The notes below the pieces were generated by a model. The model searched no databases and was not told the origin of the DNA. It worked only from the letters and a program-made list of their open reading frames with translations. Below are positions 52,985 to 61,854 of a stretch of 64,000 nt of DNA, piece by piece. A program made the translations under genes and the position numbers. This DNA comes from Methylosinus sp. LW4 (lineage in GTDB: Bacteria; Pseudomonadota; Alphaproteobacteria; Rhizobiales; Beijerinckiaceae), in assembly GCF_000379125.1 (NCBI RefSeq), contig NZ_KB900626.1:1707748-1771747 (forward strand), written 5' to 3'. How positions within the stretch are numbered: the stretch's first letter is position 1; each line of letters opens with the position of its first letter.

Positions 52985-55489
52985 TTAGAATTTGGCGCGC
53001 GCCTCGAACAGCACGGTGCGCCCGGGCGCAACCTGCGTGAAGGGCGTCGCCGTCTGATAGAAGGCGTCATAATAGGTGCGGTCGAAGAGATTCATGACCG
53101 AGACCTTGAGCGTGATGTTCTCCGTGACCTTGCCCTCGAGGAAGGCGTCGAAGCGCCAATAGGAGGGCAGCACGGTCGGCACATTCACGAAAGGATTCGC
53201 CGCAGTCGGCGCCGGCCATCCGAGCGTTCCATTCACCGCCGTCGCGCCATTGGCGATGATATTGTTGCCGCCGTAGATTTTCGAGCGATAGATCGCCTGC
53301 CCGCCGAACTCCAGCCTATCCGCCTCGAGGCCGAAGAGATCGCCGAACTCGTATTTGCTCAGCAGGCTGAAGGATTCATGCGCGATATTGGCGAGCGGCA
53401 GGCCGACATTGGTGACGATCTGCGATTGCGTGACCTTCGACTCCATGATGACGACGCCGCCGGTCACGCTCCATTTGTCGGTGATATTGCCGGCGATCTC
53501 TATATCCGCGCCTTGCACGTAATAGGCGGCGTTGCCAGTCGTCACCGAGCCGTTCACCTCGCGCGCGCCATTCACATCGGTGCGGAACAGCGCGGCGGTC
53601 GCGAGGAGATGGCGGTCGAACAGCTCCCATTTCACGCCGATTTCCTTGGCGTAATTGCGCTGCGGCGGGAAGATCTGCACCGCCGTGGTGAGACCGCCGT
53701 AATTGGCCGCGCCGCCGTCGAGCTCGGCGCCGACAGGATTGGCGGAGGTCGCATAGGCCGCATAGAGGCTCACTTCCGGCAGCGGCTTCAGCACCAAGCC
53801 GAAATTGTAATTCACCAGCGCCGAGTGATTGGCGGCGAAGGTCGAATAGGACTCGTTGCGATTGGTGATCGTGTAATCGTCGAAACGCACGCCGGCGTTG
53901 GCGATGACGATATCCTCGTAATTGGCCGTCTCGATGAGATAGCCGGCCTTGGTGTCGACGGCGACGCGCGTCACATTCTGATTGAGCGTCGGCGTGTTGA
54001 GGAAGGGAAGCGAATTGCACGGCAGATAGAGATTGCAGACCAGCGCCGAGCCGGTCGAGCCTCCGTTCAGCTCCGACGAGAGATTGGTGTAATTGGTTCT
54101 CGTCACGCCTTCGCGGCTGTATTCCGCCCCGAGCACCACTTCGTGCTTCACCGGGCCTGTGGCAAATTTGTAATTGATGTCGGTCTGGCTCGCGAGAACA
54201 TTGGTCACCTGATAGCGGCTCTGCGCGCCGATGTTCACGGTTCCAGCGGCCCAGCTGGCGCTCTGCGTCAGCGTGCCGATGTAATCGATGACGGAGCGCT
54301 CCTGCCGCAGCCGGCTGGTGATCTTCAGATCGTCATCGACGCGATACTCGCCGGTGAAGGTGCCGAAATCCTGCCGATATTTCTGGTAGTCGCGATTGAG
54401 CAGCCCATACCATGTGCTGCGCGAGGTGACGCCTTCCGCATAAGGCCTGTTGGTGATGCGATTATAGGGAATGCCGAAGTCCGGCAGGCCGTTCTGATAG
54501 CTATGGGTGTAGTTCGCCGTGAGCGTGAAATTGTCGATCGGCTTGAAGACCACGGAGCCGGAGACGCCATTGCGGTCGTCGGTGACATAATTGCGGCCGG
54601 CGACATTGGCGTCCTGGAACAGGCCGTTGAGACGCACGGCGAGAATCGGGCTGATCGCCTTGTTCACATCGACGGTGATGCGCTTGGAATTGTCCGACGG
54701 ACCGCCGGAGAATTGCATGTCGGTGAAGTCTCGGTCCTTGGCTGTCTTGGTGACGACGTTCAGCGCGCCGCCGGCAGTGCCGCGGCCGGCGAAGCTGGAG
54801 CCCGGACCGCGCAGAATTTCCACCTGTTCCGTATAGAAATTCTCGCGCAAGCTGACGCCCGGATCGCGCACGCCGTCGACGAAAATATCGTTGCGGGCGT
54901 CGAAGCCGCGGATGAAGAAGCGATCGCCGAAGGCGTTGCCGCCCTCGCCCGAGCCGAGCGTGACGCCAGCGGTGCTGCGGGCGATCTCCTTCAGCGTGAA
55001 GGCGTTCTTATCGTCGAGCACTTCCTTGGTGAGGACGGTCACGGTGCGCGGCGTGTTGAGCAGCGGCTGGGTGAATTTGTTGGACGAAAGGCGATCGGCC
55101 TTATAGGGCGCCTTGGGATCGGCGTAAGGATTGGCGTCGGCCGGCGCGGCGCCGCCCCCTGCCCCCGCCTGCGCGCTCTGGGCGCCTTGCGCGCCTTGCT
55201 GCGGGGCGGCGGGCTGCTGCGACGGCGCATGCGCGGCGCGGCGCGGCTTGGCGGCGTGATGCGCGGCGGGCGCGGCATGGACGACGGGCTTGGGCTTTTC
55301 CTTCGGCGCGTCGACGCGCACCGCCGGGAGAGGCTGCGAGGCTTCCTGCGCCGTCGCGACGCCGACTCCGGCGGCCAGAAGCGCCGCCGCCCCCAATACT
55401 TTCACGGATGGGCCGTCGACGCGCGCGATCGACTCGGACGCCCCGCGCCGAAGGCTGCGCAGCGAAAACGGCGCTTTGATGTTGTTCAT
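52985..55489 (-). CDS. TonB-dependent siderophore receptor (Fiu-like)
   Basis: The receptor (834 residues) has an N-terminal signal region ([20 protein letters not shown]), a Pro/Ala/Gln-rich stretch, a plug domain and a barrel ending in LFEARAKF with terminal Phe. The plug contains [39 protein letters not shown] and [19 protein letters not shown]. These stretches match catecholate receptors of the Fiu group. The adjacent PiuC-type hydroxylases and ExbB-ExbD-TonB support iron uptake. ATG 55489 has AGGACAG upstream. Confidence 0.92.
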   Translation of the reverse strand: MNNIKAPFSLRSLRRGASESIARVDGPSVKVLGAAALLAAGVGVATAQEASQPLPAVRVDAPKEKPKPVVHAAPAAHHAAKPRRAAHAPSQQPAAPQQGAQGAQSAQAGAGGGAAPADANPYADPKAPYKADRLSSNKFTQPLLNTPRTVTVLTKEVLDDKNAFTLKEIARSTAGVTLGSGEGGNAFGDRFFIRGFDARNDIFVDGVRDPGVSLRENFYTEQVEILRGPGSSFAGRGTAGGALNVVTKTAKDRDFTDMQFSGGPSDNSKRITVDVNKAISPILAVRLNGLFQDANVAGRNYVTDDRNGVSGSVVFKPIDNFTLTANYTHSYQNGLPDFGIPYNRITNRPYAEGVTSRSTWYGLLNRDYQKYRQDFGTFTGEYRVDDDLKITSRLRQERSVIDYIGTLTQSASWAAGTVNIGAQSRYQVTNVLASQTDINYKFATGPVKHEVVLGAEYSREGVTRTNYTNLSSELNGGSTGSALVCNLYLPCNSLPFLNTPTLNQNVTRVAVDTKAGYLIETANYEDIVIANAGVRFDDYTITNRNESYSTFAANHSALVNYNFGLVLKPLPEVSLYAAYATSANPVGAELDGGAANYGGLTTAVQIFPPQRNYAKEIGVKWELFDRHLLATAALFRTDVNGAREVNGSVTTGNAAYYVQGADIEIAGNITDKWSVTGGVVIMESKVTQSQIVTNVGLPLANIAHESFSLLSKYEFGDLFGLEADRLEFGGQAIYRSKIYGGNNIIANGATAVNGTLGWPAPTAANPFVNVPTVLPSYWRFDAFLEGKVTENITLKVSVMNLFDRTYYDAFYQTATPFTQVAPGRTVLFEARAKF

Positions 55490-55801
55490 TCTGTCCTGCC
55501 CCCGTGGAATCAAATCCGGCAAAGCCGGTAAGGTCTTCCACTATGAGTATTTTCAGCTAGGGGCAGGGTCAATCGAAGGATACGCAGACTGGAAATGTTG
55601 CAAGAACGCTATTCTTGGAATGCTTACAACAAAGGCGTCTGTCTCCTTTCGAACATTGTCTGAAAGCAGCTGATTGGAATATTTCCATTTTGGAATTGGG
55701 TGAGCTTATCTCGCTCGTCTCACGTCGATTGCGCGCGCGGCGAGCCAATTGTCGCGCGCGCGGGCGGCGACGCGGCGCCGCCCTTCCAGCTCGGAAAACG
55801 C
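55490..55801. promoter_or_regulatory. 312-bp region upstream of the siderophore receptor
   Basis: No gene is seen. Around 55675-55695 two palindromes share an arm: TGGAA-TAT-TTCCA (55675-55687) and TTCCA-TTT-TGGAA (55683-55695). They could be a regulator site or alternative hairpins. No canonical Fur or Irr box could be identified by eye. Confidence 0.4.
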
Positions 55802-57301
55802 TTATTTTCCTTCGATCGTCTTGCGCGCCTCGTCGCGCAGCAGACGGCGGGAATCGTCGCGGATATAGGACATGTGGCCGCCGGGCGTCGTCACGAGCCG
55901 CACGCGCGTCGGCTCGCCGAATGCGGGCAGCTGATCGAGGATCAGCTTGCTCGCATAATAAGGCGTCACCAGATCGGCGAGCCCATGGGCGACGAGCACC
56001 TTCAGACGCGCGTCGAGAGCCAGCTCGTCGCGCAACGTCGAGACCGCCTCCGCATTGGCGCGGCCGCCGCGGCCGAAGTCCCAGTCCCGCGCGACCTTGT
56101 GATTGAGAATCTCATAGCGCGCGTCGCCGATCGGCCATTGCAGCTTCTCGATCGTGACGCGCGTCATGGCGGCGCCGAGCGGCGCGGCGAGCGCGTCGAG
56201 CACAGGATCGGACCAATCGCTCTCGCGCGAGAAGGGCCGCGGATCGAAGCCCGTGATCTCGCCGTCATAGGCGCTGGAGACGAGATGAGAGGCGCGCAGA
56301 CGATCGCGCAAAAAGGTCTTCAGCGAGACGCGGCCGCCCTCCTCCGTCACGATGCGAGATTCGAGCCCGGTGAAGCGCGCGACATTGGCGTCGAGACGCT
56401 CCAGCGCCTCCTTGTCGCGCGGGCCTTTGAGCAGATCGACGAGAAACTCGCCCGAGGCGTAGGCCTCGACATCGGCGAGCTCGGCGCGCTGCTTGGCGTC
56501 GCGCGCCACCGCCGCATAGGACGGCAGGCGGCCCGCCAGCGACAGGAGATTGCGCGGGCTGTCCAGCCAGGCGAAATCCAGCGCCGGCGAGATCAGCACA
56601 AGGCCTTCGACGCCTATGCTCTCGCGCTCGCGCAGCGCATGGGCGAGCTCGACAGCGCGAAAGCCGCCATAGCTCTCGCCGACCAGAAACTTCGGCGAGG
56701 CGATGCGCCGATGCGTCGCCAGCCATTTGCGCACCACGACGGCGAGCGCTTCCGCATCGCCCTGCGCCGAGAAGAAATGCTTTCGCGTCTCCTCATTGTC
56801 GGTGAGGAATTTGCTGTAGCCCGTGCCCGGCGGGTCGATGAAGACGAGATCGACGAAGGGCAGCCAGCTCTCGGCATTGTCCACGACGACGGGCGGCGCG
56901 GAAGGCGACAGCGGCCCTGCGCCGAGCGACAGGCGCCAGGGCGAGAGTCCGCCGAGGCCGAGCCAGGCCGACGCCGCGCCCGGCCCGCCGTTGAAGACGA
57001 AGGCGATGGGGCGCGCGGCCGCATCGACGTCGGAGCGCTCATAGGACACGAAGGCCACATCGACGCGCGCCGCGCCGCTCTGGGCGTCGCGCAGCCGCAC
57101 CGCGCCGGCGCGGGCGAGGAAGGCCAGCTTCTCGCCGCGAATCGACATGGAATGTGTGGTCGTGACCTCGGTCGGAAGGCCTTGCGACGGATCCGAAGCC
57201 TCCTCGCTCTCCTTTTTCTGCGCCGCGGGCGGCGCGGCGAGGCTCGAGGAGCTGGCGAGACACAGCGCCAGCGCGAGCGCAATCCAGGCTTTCGCAATCA
57301 T
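55802..57301 (-). CDS. secreted serine carboxypeptidase-like (S10) protein
   Basis: The protein (499 residues) has a signal peptide (WIALALALCLASSSSLA-A). The alpha/beta-hydrolase core has the nucleophile Ser in VGESYGGFRAVELAH, the catalytic Asp near HGLADLVTPYY and the His in TPGGHMSYIRDD. FNGGPGAASAWLGLGG is the family oxyanion-region motif. S10 peptidases trim C-terminal residues; the bacterial substrate is unknown. ATG 57301 has AAAGG at 7 nt; ATG 57316 is possible. It has no same-strand partner nearby. Confidence 0.87.
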   Translation of the reverse strand: MIAKAWIALALALCLASSSSLAAPPAAQKKESEEASDPSQGLPTEVTTTHSMSIRGEKLAFLARAGAVRLRDAQSGAARVDVAFVSYERSDVDAAARPIAFVFNGGPGAASAWLGLGGLSPWRLSLGAGPLSPSAPPVVVDNAESWLPFVDLVFIDPPGTGYSKFLTDNEETRKHFFSAQGDAEALAVVVRKWLATHRRIASPKFLVGESYGGFRAVELAHALRERESIGVEGLVLISPALDFAWLDSPRNLLSLAGRLPSYAAVARDAKQRAELADVEAYASGEFLVDLLKGPRDKEALERLDANVARFTGLESRIVTEEGGRVSLKTFLRDRLRASHLVSSAYDGEITGFDPRPFSRESDWSDPVLDALAAPLGAAMTRVTIEKLQWPIGDARYEILNHKVARDWDFGRGGRANAEAVSTLRDELALDARLKVLVAHGLADLVTPYYASKLILDQLPAFGEPTRVRLVTTPGGHMSYIRDDSRRLLRDEARKTIEGK

Positions 57302-57450
57302 GTGACGACCTTTCATTTCACGATGTCGAACAAATAGCGCCGCGCTCCAGCGGGGCGAAGGACGATGGAACCATCCGCGGCGGCGCGGATTATCTCCCGA
57401 CCTATGCGGCGCTTCACAAATAGATGCGCCACAGCACAGGAGCAGAAGCG

Positions 57451-57651
57451 ATGGAATGGAACCAGATCGAAGGCAATTGGAAGCAGGCCAAAGGCAAGAT
57501 TAGAGAAAAATGGGGCGATTTGACCGATGATGATCTGTCGCGCATCCAGGGCAAGCGCGAGCAATTCGAAGGCGAGCTGCAGAAACGCTATGGAAAGAGC
57601 AAGGAAGCTGTCCGCAAGGACGTCGATGACTGGCTGAAAACGCTCCACTGA
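57451..57651 (+). CDS. CsbD family stress protein
   Basis: The product (66 residues) matches the CsbD layout end to end: MEWNQIEGNWKQAKGKIREK, then WGDLTDDDLSRIQGKREQ and KRYGKSKEAVRKDVDDW. CsbD proteins are small, charged, helical and usually stress-induced; function is unknown. ATG 57451 is preceded by AGGAGC. It is a single gene with its own hairpin terminator. Confidence 0.92.
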   Translation: MEWNQIEGNWKQAKGKIREKWGDLTDDDLSRIQGKREQFEGELQKRYGKSKEAVRKDVDDWLKTLH

Positions 57652-57681
57652 TATCTCTCCCCTCGCTCCCGGGGAGACAGA

Positions 57682-57706
57682 GCGGCGGCCGGCGTCCGGC
57701 CGCCGC
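57682..57706. terminator. bidirectional hairpin between csbD-like gene and mcd
   Basis: A perfect 11-bp stem (57682-57692 with 57696-57706) with loop CGT sits between the two convergent genes, 30 nt after the csbD-like stop and 7 nt from the mcd stop. It lacks long T-runs but is very stable. Confidence 0.65.
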
Positions 57707-57713
57707 ATTGGCG

Positions 57714-58766
57714 TCAGCGCGGCAGAACCGCCCAATAGTCGAGATCGAGCAGCACGGCCGGATGCGGCTTGCCCTCGGCAGTGGTCAGCGGGAAATCCGC
57801 CGGCGGGTGATCCTTTGTGGCGACGAGCCGCAGGCGCAGCGCGCCAATGTCGGAACGGCCGGGAATCTCGGCCTTGTCCAGCACTTCCGACCAGGCGAAG
57901 ACAGTGCCGCCGGCAAAGAGCGGATTGACATGGCGCCCGCCATTCACCGCCGCGATGTGGAAGGCGTTCTCGAGACCGTTGAAAGAGAGCGCGCGGGCGA
58001 GTGAGATCACATGCCCGCCATAGATGATGCGCTTTCCGAACCGGCCTTGCGCTTCGTAATATTGGTTGAAATGGACCTTGGAATTGTTCTGGTAGAGGCG
58101 CGTGGCGATCTGATGCTCGGCCTCTTCAACGGTCATTCCGTCGATATGGTCGATCTTCTCGCCCACTTCGTAATCGCCCCAGAAATAGGGCGAGCCGGCC
58201 AAATCCTTGTCATAGGCGGCGACGTTTATCGCCGGCACGGCCTTGCCGAGATCGGCGGGAGCGACGGATTTGGGCAGCGTCGGCACGACCTCCGGCCCGA
58301 CCGGGGCGTCCTTGTCGCGCTTCTTCACCATCACCCAGCGGGCGTAGTCGAGCACCGTCTCGCCGCGCTGATTCTTGCCGGTGGAGCGCACATAGACGAC
58401 GCCGGTCTCCTTATTGGAGTTCTCCTTGAGGCCGATGACCTCGGATGTCGCGGTCAGCGTGTCGCCCGGATAGACGGGCGCCAGAAATTTGAAATCCGCA
58501 TAGCCGAGATTGGCGATGGCGTTGAGCGAGACGTCCGGCACGGTCTTGCCGAGCACGAAATGGAAAACCAGAATATCGTCGATCGGCGCTTCCCTATAGC
58601 CGATCGCCTGAGCGAAAGCCGCCGAGGATTGGACGGCGAAGCGCGGCAGATAGAGCGCCGTGTAGAGCGCGACGTCGCCCGCCGTCACCGTGCGCGGCGC
58701 GGCGTGGCGGATCACCTGACCCAGCGAGAAATCCTCGAAAAAATTTCCGACCTTCGACTTGCTCAT
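57714..58766 (-). CDS. mcd: mesaconyl-CoA hydratase (beta-methylmalyl-CoA dehydratase), ethylmalonyl-CoA pathway
   Basis: The enzyme (350 residues) is a double hotdog MaoC-type hydratase. The first domain has FFEDFSLGQVIRHAAPRTVT and ADFKFLAPVYPGDTLTATSE. The second has NQYYEAQGRFGKRIIYGGHV and HIAAVNGGRHVNPLFAGGT. Length and these stretches match Mcd/MeaC, which interconverts mesaconyl-C1-CoA and beta-methylmalyl-CoA. The pathway regenerates glyoxylate for serine-cycle methylotrophs and for acetate growth, which supports the organism inference. Confidence 0.88.
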   Translation of the reverse strand: MSKSKVGNFFEDFSLGQVIRHAAPRTVTAGDVALYTALYLPRFAVQSSAAFAQAIGYREAPIDDILVFHFVLGKTVPDVSLNAIANLGYADFKFLAPVYPGDTLTATSEVIGLKENSNKETGVVYVRSTGKNQRGETVLDYARWVMVKKRDKDAPVGPEVVPTLPKSVAPADLGKAVPAINVAAYDKDLAGSPYFWGDYEVGEKIDHIDGMTVEEAEHQIATRLYQNNSKVHFNQYYEAQGRFGKRIIYGGHVISLARALSFNGLENAFHIAAVNGGRHVNPLFAGGTVFAWSEVLDKAEIPGRSDIGALRLRLVATKDHPPADFPLTTAEGKPHPAVLLDLDYWAVLPR

Positions 58767-58769
58767 GCC

Positions 58770-59099
58770 TCAACCATTTCTTGTCGCGCCGGTCTTCTCC
58801 AGCGCTGCGAGGAGCCGTGCGGGATCGCCCGCGATGAAGAGCTTTTTCAGCCGCGCCGTGTGACCGGAGGCGATCGACACGGTTCTGCGCGGCGCGCCGA
58901 TCGTCTCGGCCACCAATTCGACCAGCGCGTCATTGGCGCGCCCATCCTCCGGCGCCGCCCGCACCCGGGCCTTGAGCACCGCCCGACCATCGGCCAGACG
59001 CTCGACGCCTTCCACGGCGTCGCGGCCGCCCTTGGGCGTCAGCCGAACCCACAGAGCGACGCCGTCGCCCTCCGCGCTCCAGGCCGCGGCCTCTGTCAT
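58770..59099 (-). CDS. DUF167 (YggU) family protein
   Basis: The product (109 residues) contains LWVRLTPKGGRDAVEGVERL and KARVRAAPEDGRANDALVEL, then SGHTARLKKLFIAGD, the YggU/DUF167 pattern. It is a small basic cytoplasmic protein of unknown function. It sits between the YggT gene and mcd, each within a few nt, as the yggT-yggU pair often occurs in Proteobacteria. Confidence 0.92.
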   Translation of the reverse strand: MTEAAAWSAEGDGVALWVRLTPKGGRDAVEGVERLADGRAVLKARVRAAPEDGRANDALVELVAETIGAPRRTVSIASGHTARLKKLFIAGDPARLLAALEKTGATRNG

Positions 59100-59100
59100 G

Positions 59101-59391
59101 TCAGCCTAGGCCGCCGAGCTGGCCGGCGACGAGATTGCGCAGAAATTGCAGCGCGAGCAGCAGGATGATGGGCGAGATGTCCATTCCGCCGAGGCTCGGC
59201 ACGACGCTGCGAATCGGCCGCAGCACCGGCTCGGTCAGCGCGTTCAGCGCATTCCACAGCGAGTAGACGACGCGCGATCTGGTGTTCACCACATCGAAGG
59301 CGACGAGCCAGGACATGACCGCCATTGCGATGACGACCCACCAATAGAGGTCGATGATCGTGAAGATGAGATTGGCCACGGCATATTGCAT
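59101..59391 (-). CDS. YggT family membrane protein
   Basis: The product (96 residues) has two hydrophobic helices (TIIDLYWWVVIAMAVMSWLV and ISPIILLLALQFLRNLVAG). Between them lies the family motif NALTEPVLRPIRSVVPSLGG. YggT proteins are linked to cell-division and osmotic functions in other bacteria. ATG 59391 is at the family start; the longer frame is unsupported. Its stop abuts the YggU gene. Confidence 0.92.
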   Translation of the reverse strand: MQYAVANLIFTIIDLYWWVVIAMAVMSWLVAFDVVNTRSRVVYSLWNALNALTEPVLRPIRSVVPSLGGMDISPIILLLALQFLRNLVAGQLGGLG

Positions 59392-59598
59392 CGTTGCGCT
59401 TTCCAACGGTCGAATTCGTGAGAATTCTCTATCCTTCCTGCTCCGCCGCCGCAATCCCCGCGCGGACGGGCGCCACGCGCCGAATGCGAAAGGCTCCGGC
59501 TCGGCCGTGTGGGAACGGGTCATTTCGGGACGGGGAACGATTTCGACGCGGAGCGGATTGACAGCCGGATAGGCGCCGAGTAATCAGCGCCTCGGAAC

Positions 59599-59674
59599 GG
59601 GGCTGTAGCTCAGATGGGAGAGCGCTGCAATCGCACTGCAGAGGTCCGGGGTTCGATTCCCCGCAGCTCCACCA
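59599..59674 (+). tRNA. tRNA-Ala(CGC)
   Basis: A full cloverleaf is visible: acceptor GGGGCTG/CAGCTCC, D arm GCTC/GAGC, anticodon stem CTGCA/TGCAG with loop ATCGCAC (anticodon CGC), T arm CGGGG/CCCCG with TTCGATT, and encoded CCA. Length is 76 nt. Confidence 0.95.
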
Positions 59675-59860
59675 AGCAAAGCGATCGGCTGCGCCATCGT
59701 TTTTGTCCCCCGATGCTCTCCACTCCGATTTAGATTGCGAGCCTGCGCAGCATAAGCGCAGCAATTGGTAACACTTGCGCGCTATCCGTCGTGGGGCCTG
59801 AAATCGATCAGGCGTTCTCGCGAGGCCAGCTTTTGCTCGCTTTCGCGAAAGGAGCAAAAA

Positions 59861-60088
59861 ATGTCCATCTCTGCGATTTCCGGCTTCAGCGCCCAGGCGC
59901 TCTACGCCAACCGGCCCGCGTCGAGCGGCCCGACGAATCAAACGCAGGCTCCCCCCGCCCCGCAGAGCGGCGGCAGCCAGGAAATCAACGCCGGCCACGA
60001 TGGCGACGCCGATGACGCGCCGACCTCGACGCAGCCGGTCAACACCTATACGACCGCCGGCGCTCAGGCGGCTTACGCCTCGAACTGA
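59861..60088 (+). CDS. small hypothetical protein
   Basis: This 75-residue frame has a good start: AAAGGAGC 6 nt before ATG 59861. The product is rich in Ala, Ser, Gln, Pro and Thr with an acidic middle (GHDGDADDAP) and the ending AGAQAAYASN. It appears disordered, without signal peptide or membrane helix. It lies alone after tRNA-Ala. No family is recognised. Confidence 0.55.
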   Translation: MSISAISGFSAQALYANRPASSGPTNQTQAPPAPQSGGSQEINAGHDGDADDAPTSTQPVNTYTTAGAQAAYASN

Positions 60089-60164
60089 GACGAAGACGAG
60101 AAAACGCCGTCGAGGTTCGCCCCCGGCGGCGCCAATTTCCTCCCGTTCGAAAAATCGGAGCGTC

Positions 60165-60404
60165 TCACGCCCTGGAGGTCGGGACGCGCTCGTCGAAGCG
60201 GCGGCGGGGGAAAGCCGCGCGGAACAGCATGATGACGAGATTGAGCAGGACGAGCCCGACGAGCAGCGTCAGCGCCCAGTCGCCTATGCTCGCGGTGGCG
60301 GGCGTCTGCAGCACCGAGTTGAGCGCGGTCTCGCCCTTCGCCCATACGCAGCTCACCGCCTCGCAGAATGTCATCGACGCCAGCGGCTGTTCGCAGGACT
60401 CCAT
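60165..60404 (-). CDS. small hypothetical single-pass membrane protein
   Basis: This 79-residue product has one strong hydrophobic helix (WALTLLVGLVLLNLVIMLF) near residue 43, followed by a basic stretch (FPRRRFDERVP), suggesting a cytoplasmic C terminus. ATG 60404 has GGGAG at 7 nt. The N-terminal part has two Cys (SCEQPLASMTFCEAVSC has three in all). No family is recognised. Confidence 0.55.
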   Translation of the reverse strand: MESCEQPLASMTFCEAVSCVWAKGETALNSVLQTPATASIGDWALTLLVGLVLLNLVIMLFRAAFPRRRFDERVPTSRA

Positions 60405-60762
60405 GATACGGCTCCCGTTTTCATACGTATCGCGATGCAATTAGCGGCGCTGGCGGCGAGTTCAATCCTGCATTTGGTCGCCGACGTCAGTCCGCGCTGC
60501 GGCGTGAAGTGGCGCAGCGCCGTAGCGCGAAGTGATTCGCACGATAAAGTAGAGATTTGCCGGGCGGCTTCTATCGGCGCGTGCGGCAGAGTAACAAATT
60601 TGTCACCGCACGAGCATTTTCTCTCGACATCGGCTAAGTATTCGCCCACTCTACCAGCGTTCGGAATTTCCGTTCATCCTGGGAAAGCTCGGAGCCGGCC
60701 GACCGATTCGGACGAATATCGTCCGGCGGAAGCTGTTTTGCCCCCATCGACGCCGGAGACCC
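60405..60762. other. 358-bp divergent gap with no gene seen
   Basis: It lies between the divergent small membrane-protein gene and the AT-hook gene. No open frame with a ribosome site and no RNA gene could be recognised. It must hold the promoters of both genes, but none could be assigned. Confidence 0.4.
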
Positions 60763-61440
60763 ATGCGCCGCATCGTCCGCCCTTTCGTCAAGGAATTCAA
60801 ATCTCGCTCCGCCAAGGCGGCGGCGGGACGTCTCGGCCCGCTCGAGGAGGCGACGCCCGATCCCAAGCCCGCATTTCTCGATCTTTCGACCTTCGCGCCG
60901 CGAGTCGTGGAGCGCGAGGTTCATCACGACGACAGCTATGAAGCCGCGATGAAGGCGGCCGATCTCGTCTTCGGCAAAAAGGCCGAGCCCGTGACGACGG
61001 CGGAGGCCGCGCCCGGCGCGACGACGACCGGCCGCGTGCTTCCGAGCCTCATAGAAATCGTCGCGCCGCAGCCCGAGCCGGAGGAGCCGGTTCGCCGCGG
61101 TCCCGGCCGTCCGCGCGGCGTGAAGAAAGCCGTCGAGCCGAAGATCGAGGCCGAGATCGAAGCGCTGGCCAAGGCCCCGACGCGGGCGCGCCCCGGTCGT
61201 CCGCGCAAGACGACGGAAGCGGCTCCGGCGCCCACGCCGCGGCGCGCTCCGGCGCCCACGCCCGCTCCGGCGGCCATTGTCGCGCCGCGGCCGGCGCCGA
61301 TCGCCATCCCGGTCGCCGCTGTGGAGAGCGAGCCGAAAGGCCGCCGCGTCCGCCGCCCCATTCAGCTGCGCTGGGTCCTCGACAAAGAGCTGCGCGCCGG
61401 CGAAAGGTGGAAGCGTCGCCTTCCCGAGGCCGCTCGCTGA
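60763..61440 (+). CDS. AT-hook-containing Ala/Pro-rich basic protein
   Basis: The product (225 residues) has a short N-terminal segment (MRRIVRPFVKEFKSRSAKAA), an acidic middle, and two AT-hook cores: RRGPGRPRGVKK (about residue 112) and RARPGRPRKTTE (about residue 143). These are separated by EAEIEAL and followed by a long Ala/Pro linker and a basic end (GRRVRRPIQLRW). AT-hooks bind the minor groove of AT-rich DNA. The protein may be a nucleoid-associated or regulatory factor. ATG 60763 lacks a strong ribosome site. Confidence 0.7.
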   Translation: MRRIVRPFVKEFKSRSAKAAAGRLGPLEEATPDPKPAFLDLSTFAPRVVEREVHHDDSYEAAMKAADLVFGKKAEPVTTAEAAPGATTTGRVLPSLIEIVAPQPEPEEPVRRGPGRPRGVKKAVEPKIEAEIEALAKAPTRARPGRPRKTTEAAPAPTPRRAPAPTPAPAAIVAPRPAPIAIPVAAVESEPKGRRVRRPIQLRWVLDKELRAGERWKRRLPEAAR

Positions 61441-61450
61441 CCAAGCTCCG

Positions 61451-61477
61451 AGCGCCGTCTTTCGGCAAGACGGCGCT
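61451..61477 (+). terminator. hairpin after the AT-hook gene
   Basis: A perfect 10-bp stem (61451-61460 with 61468-61477) around loop TTCGGCA lies 10 nt after the stop. It is followed by AACCTT rather than a clean T-run, so it is a moderate terminator candidate. Confidence 0.6.
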
Positions 61478-61546
61478 AACCTTCGGCTACGCCATTCGCT
61501 CAAAATCCTTGCTCCTCGGGCCGATCGGCGTCATATACGGAGAGCG

Positions 61547-61825
61547 ATGACGGACGCTCAAGAAACCACGCTGATCGAGGCCTTGAAGAAGGTCGATGCG
61601 CATGGCGACATTGCGCCGCCGCATGTGCAGGATCCCATGACCATGGCGCTGCGCCAGCGCGCCATAGCGGCCGATCTCATGCGGTGGGATGACAGTCGCG
61701 GCCGCTATGTGCTCACCGGCACCGGCCGCAGCCGCATCAGCGCCCGCAATCGCGCCCCTGGCGCAGTGCTGCGCTTCCGCCGCCGCGACGAGAGCGACGG
61801 CGCCACGCAGCGCAAGGCCGACTGA
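61547..61825 (+). CDS. small hypothetical protein
   Basis: The product (92 residues) contains DAHGDIAPPHVQDPMTMALRQ, a stretch with regular polar/hydrophobic spacing, then LMRWDDSRGRYVLTGTGRSR and a basic end. The middle resembles the end of a winged-helix fold (R-x-Y-x-L-T-x-x-G). ATG 61547 has GGAGAG upstream. No specific family is assigned. Confidence 0.6.
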   Translation: MTDAQETTLIEALKKVDAHGDIAPPHVQDPMTMALRQRAIAADLMRWDDSRGRYVLTGTGRSRISARNRAPGAVLRFRRRDESDGATQRKAD

Positions 61826-61854
61826 GGCGCGAAGGCCGACTGAGGCGCCTCCGC

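Noticed and set aside
52937..55531. 864-residue plus-strand open frame opposite the siderophore receptor
   Set aside because: Antisense shadow; the receptor on the other strand has signal, plug and barrel motifs.
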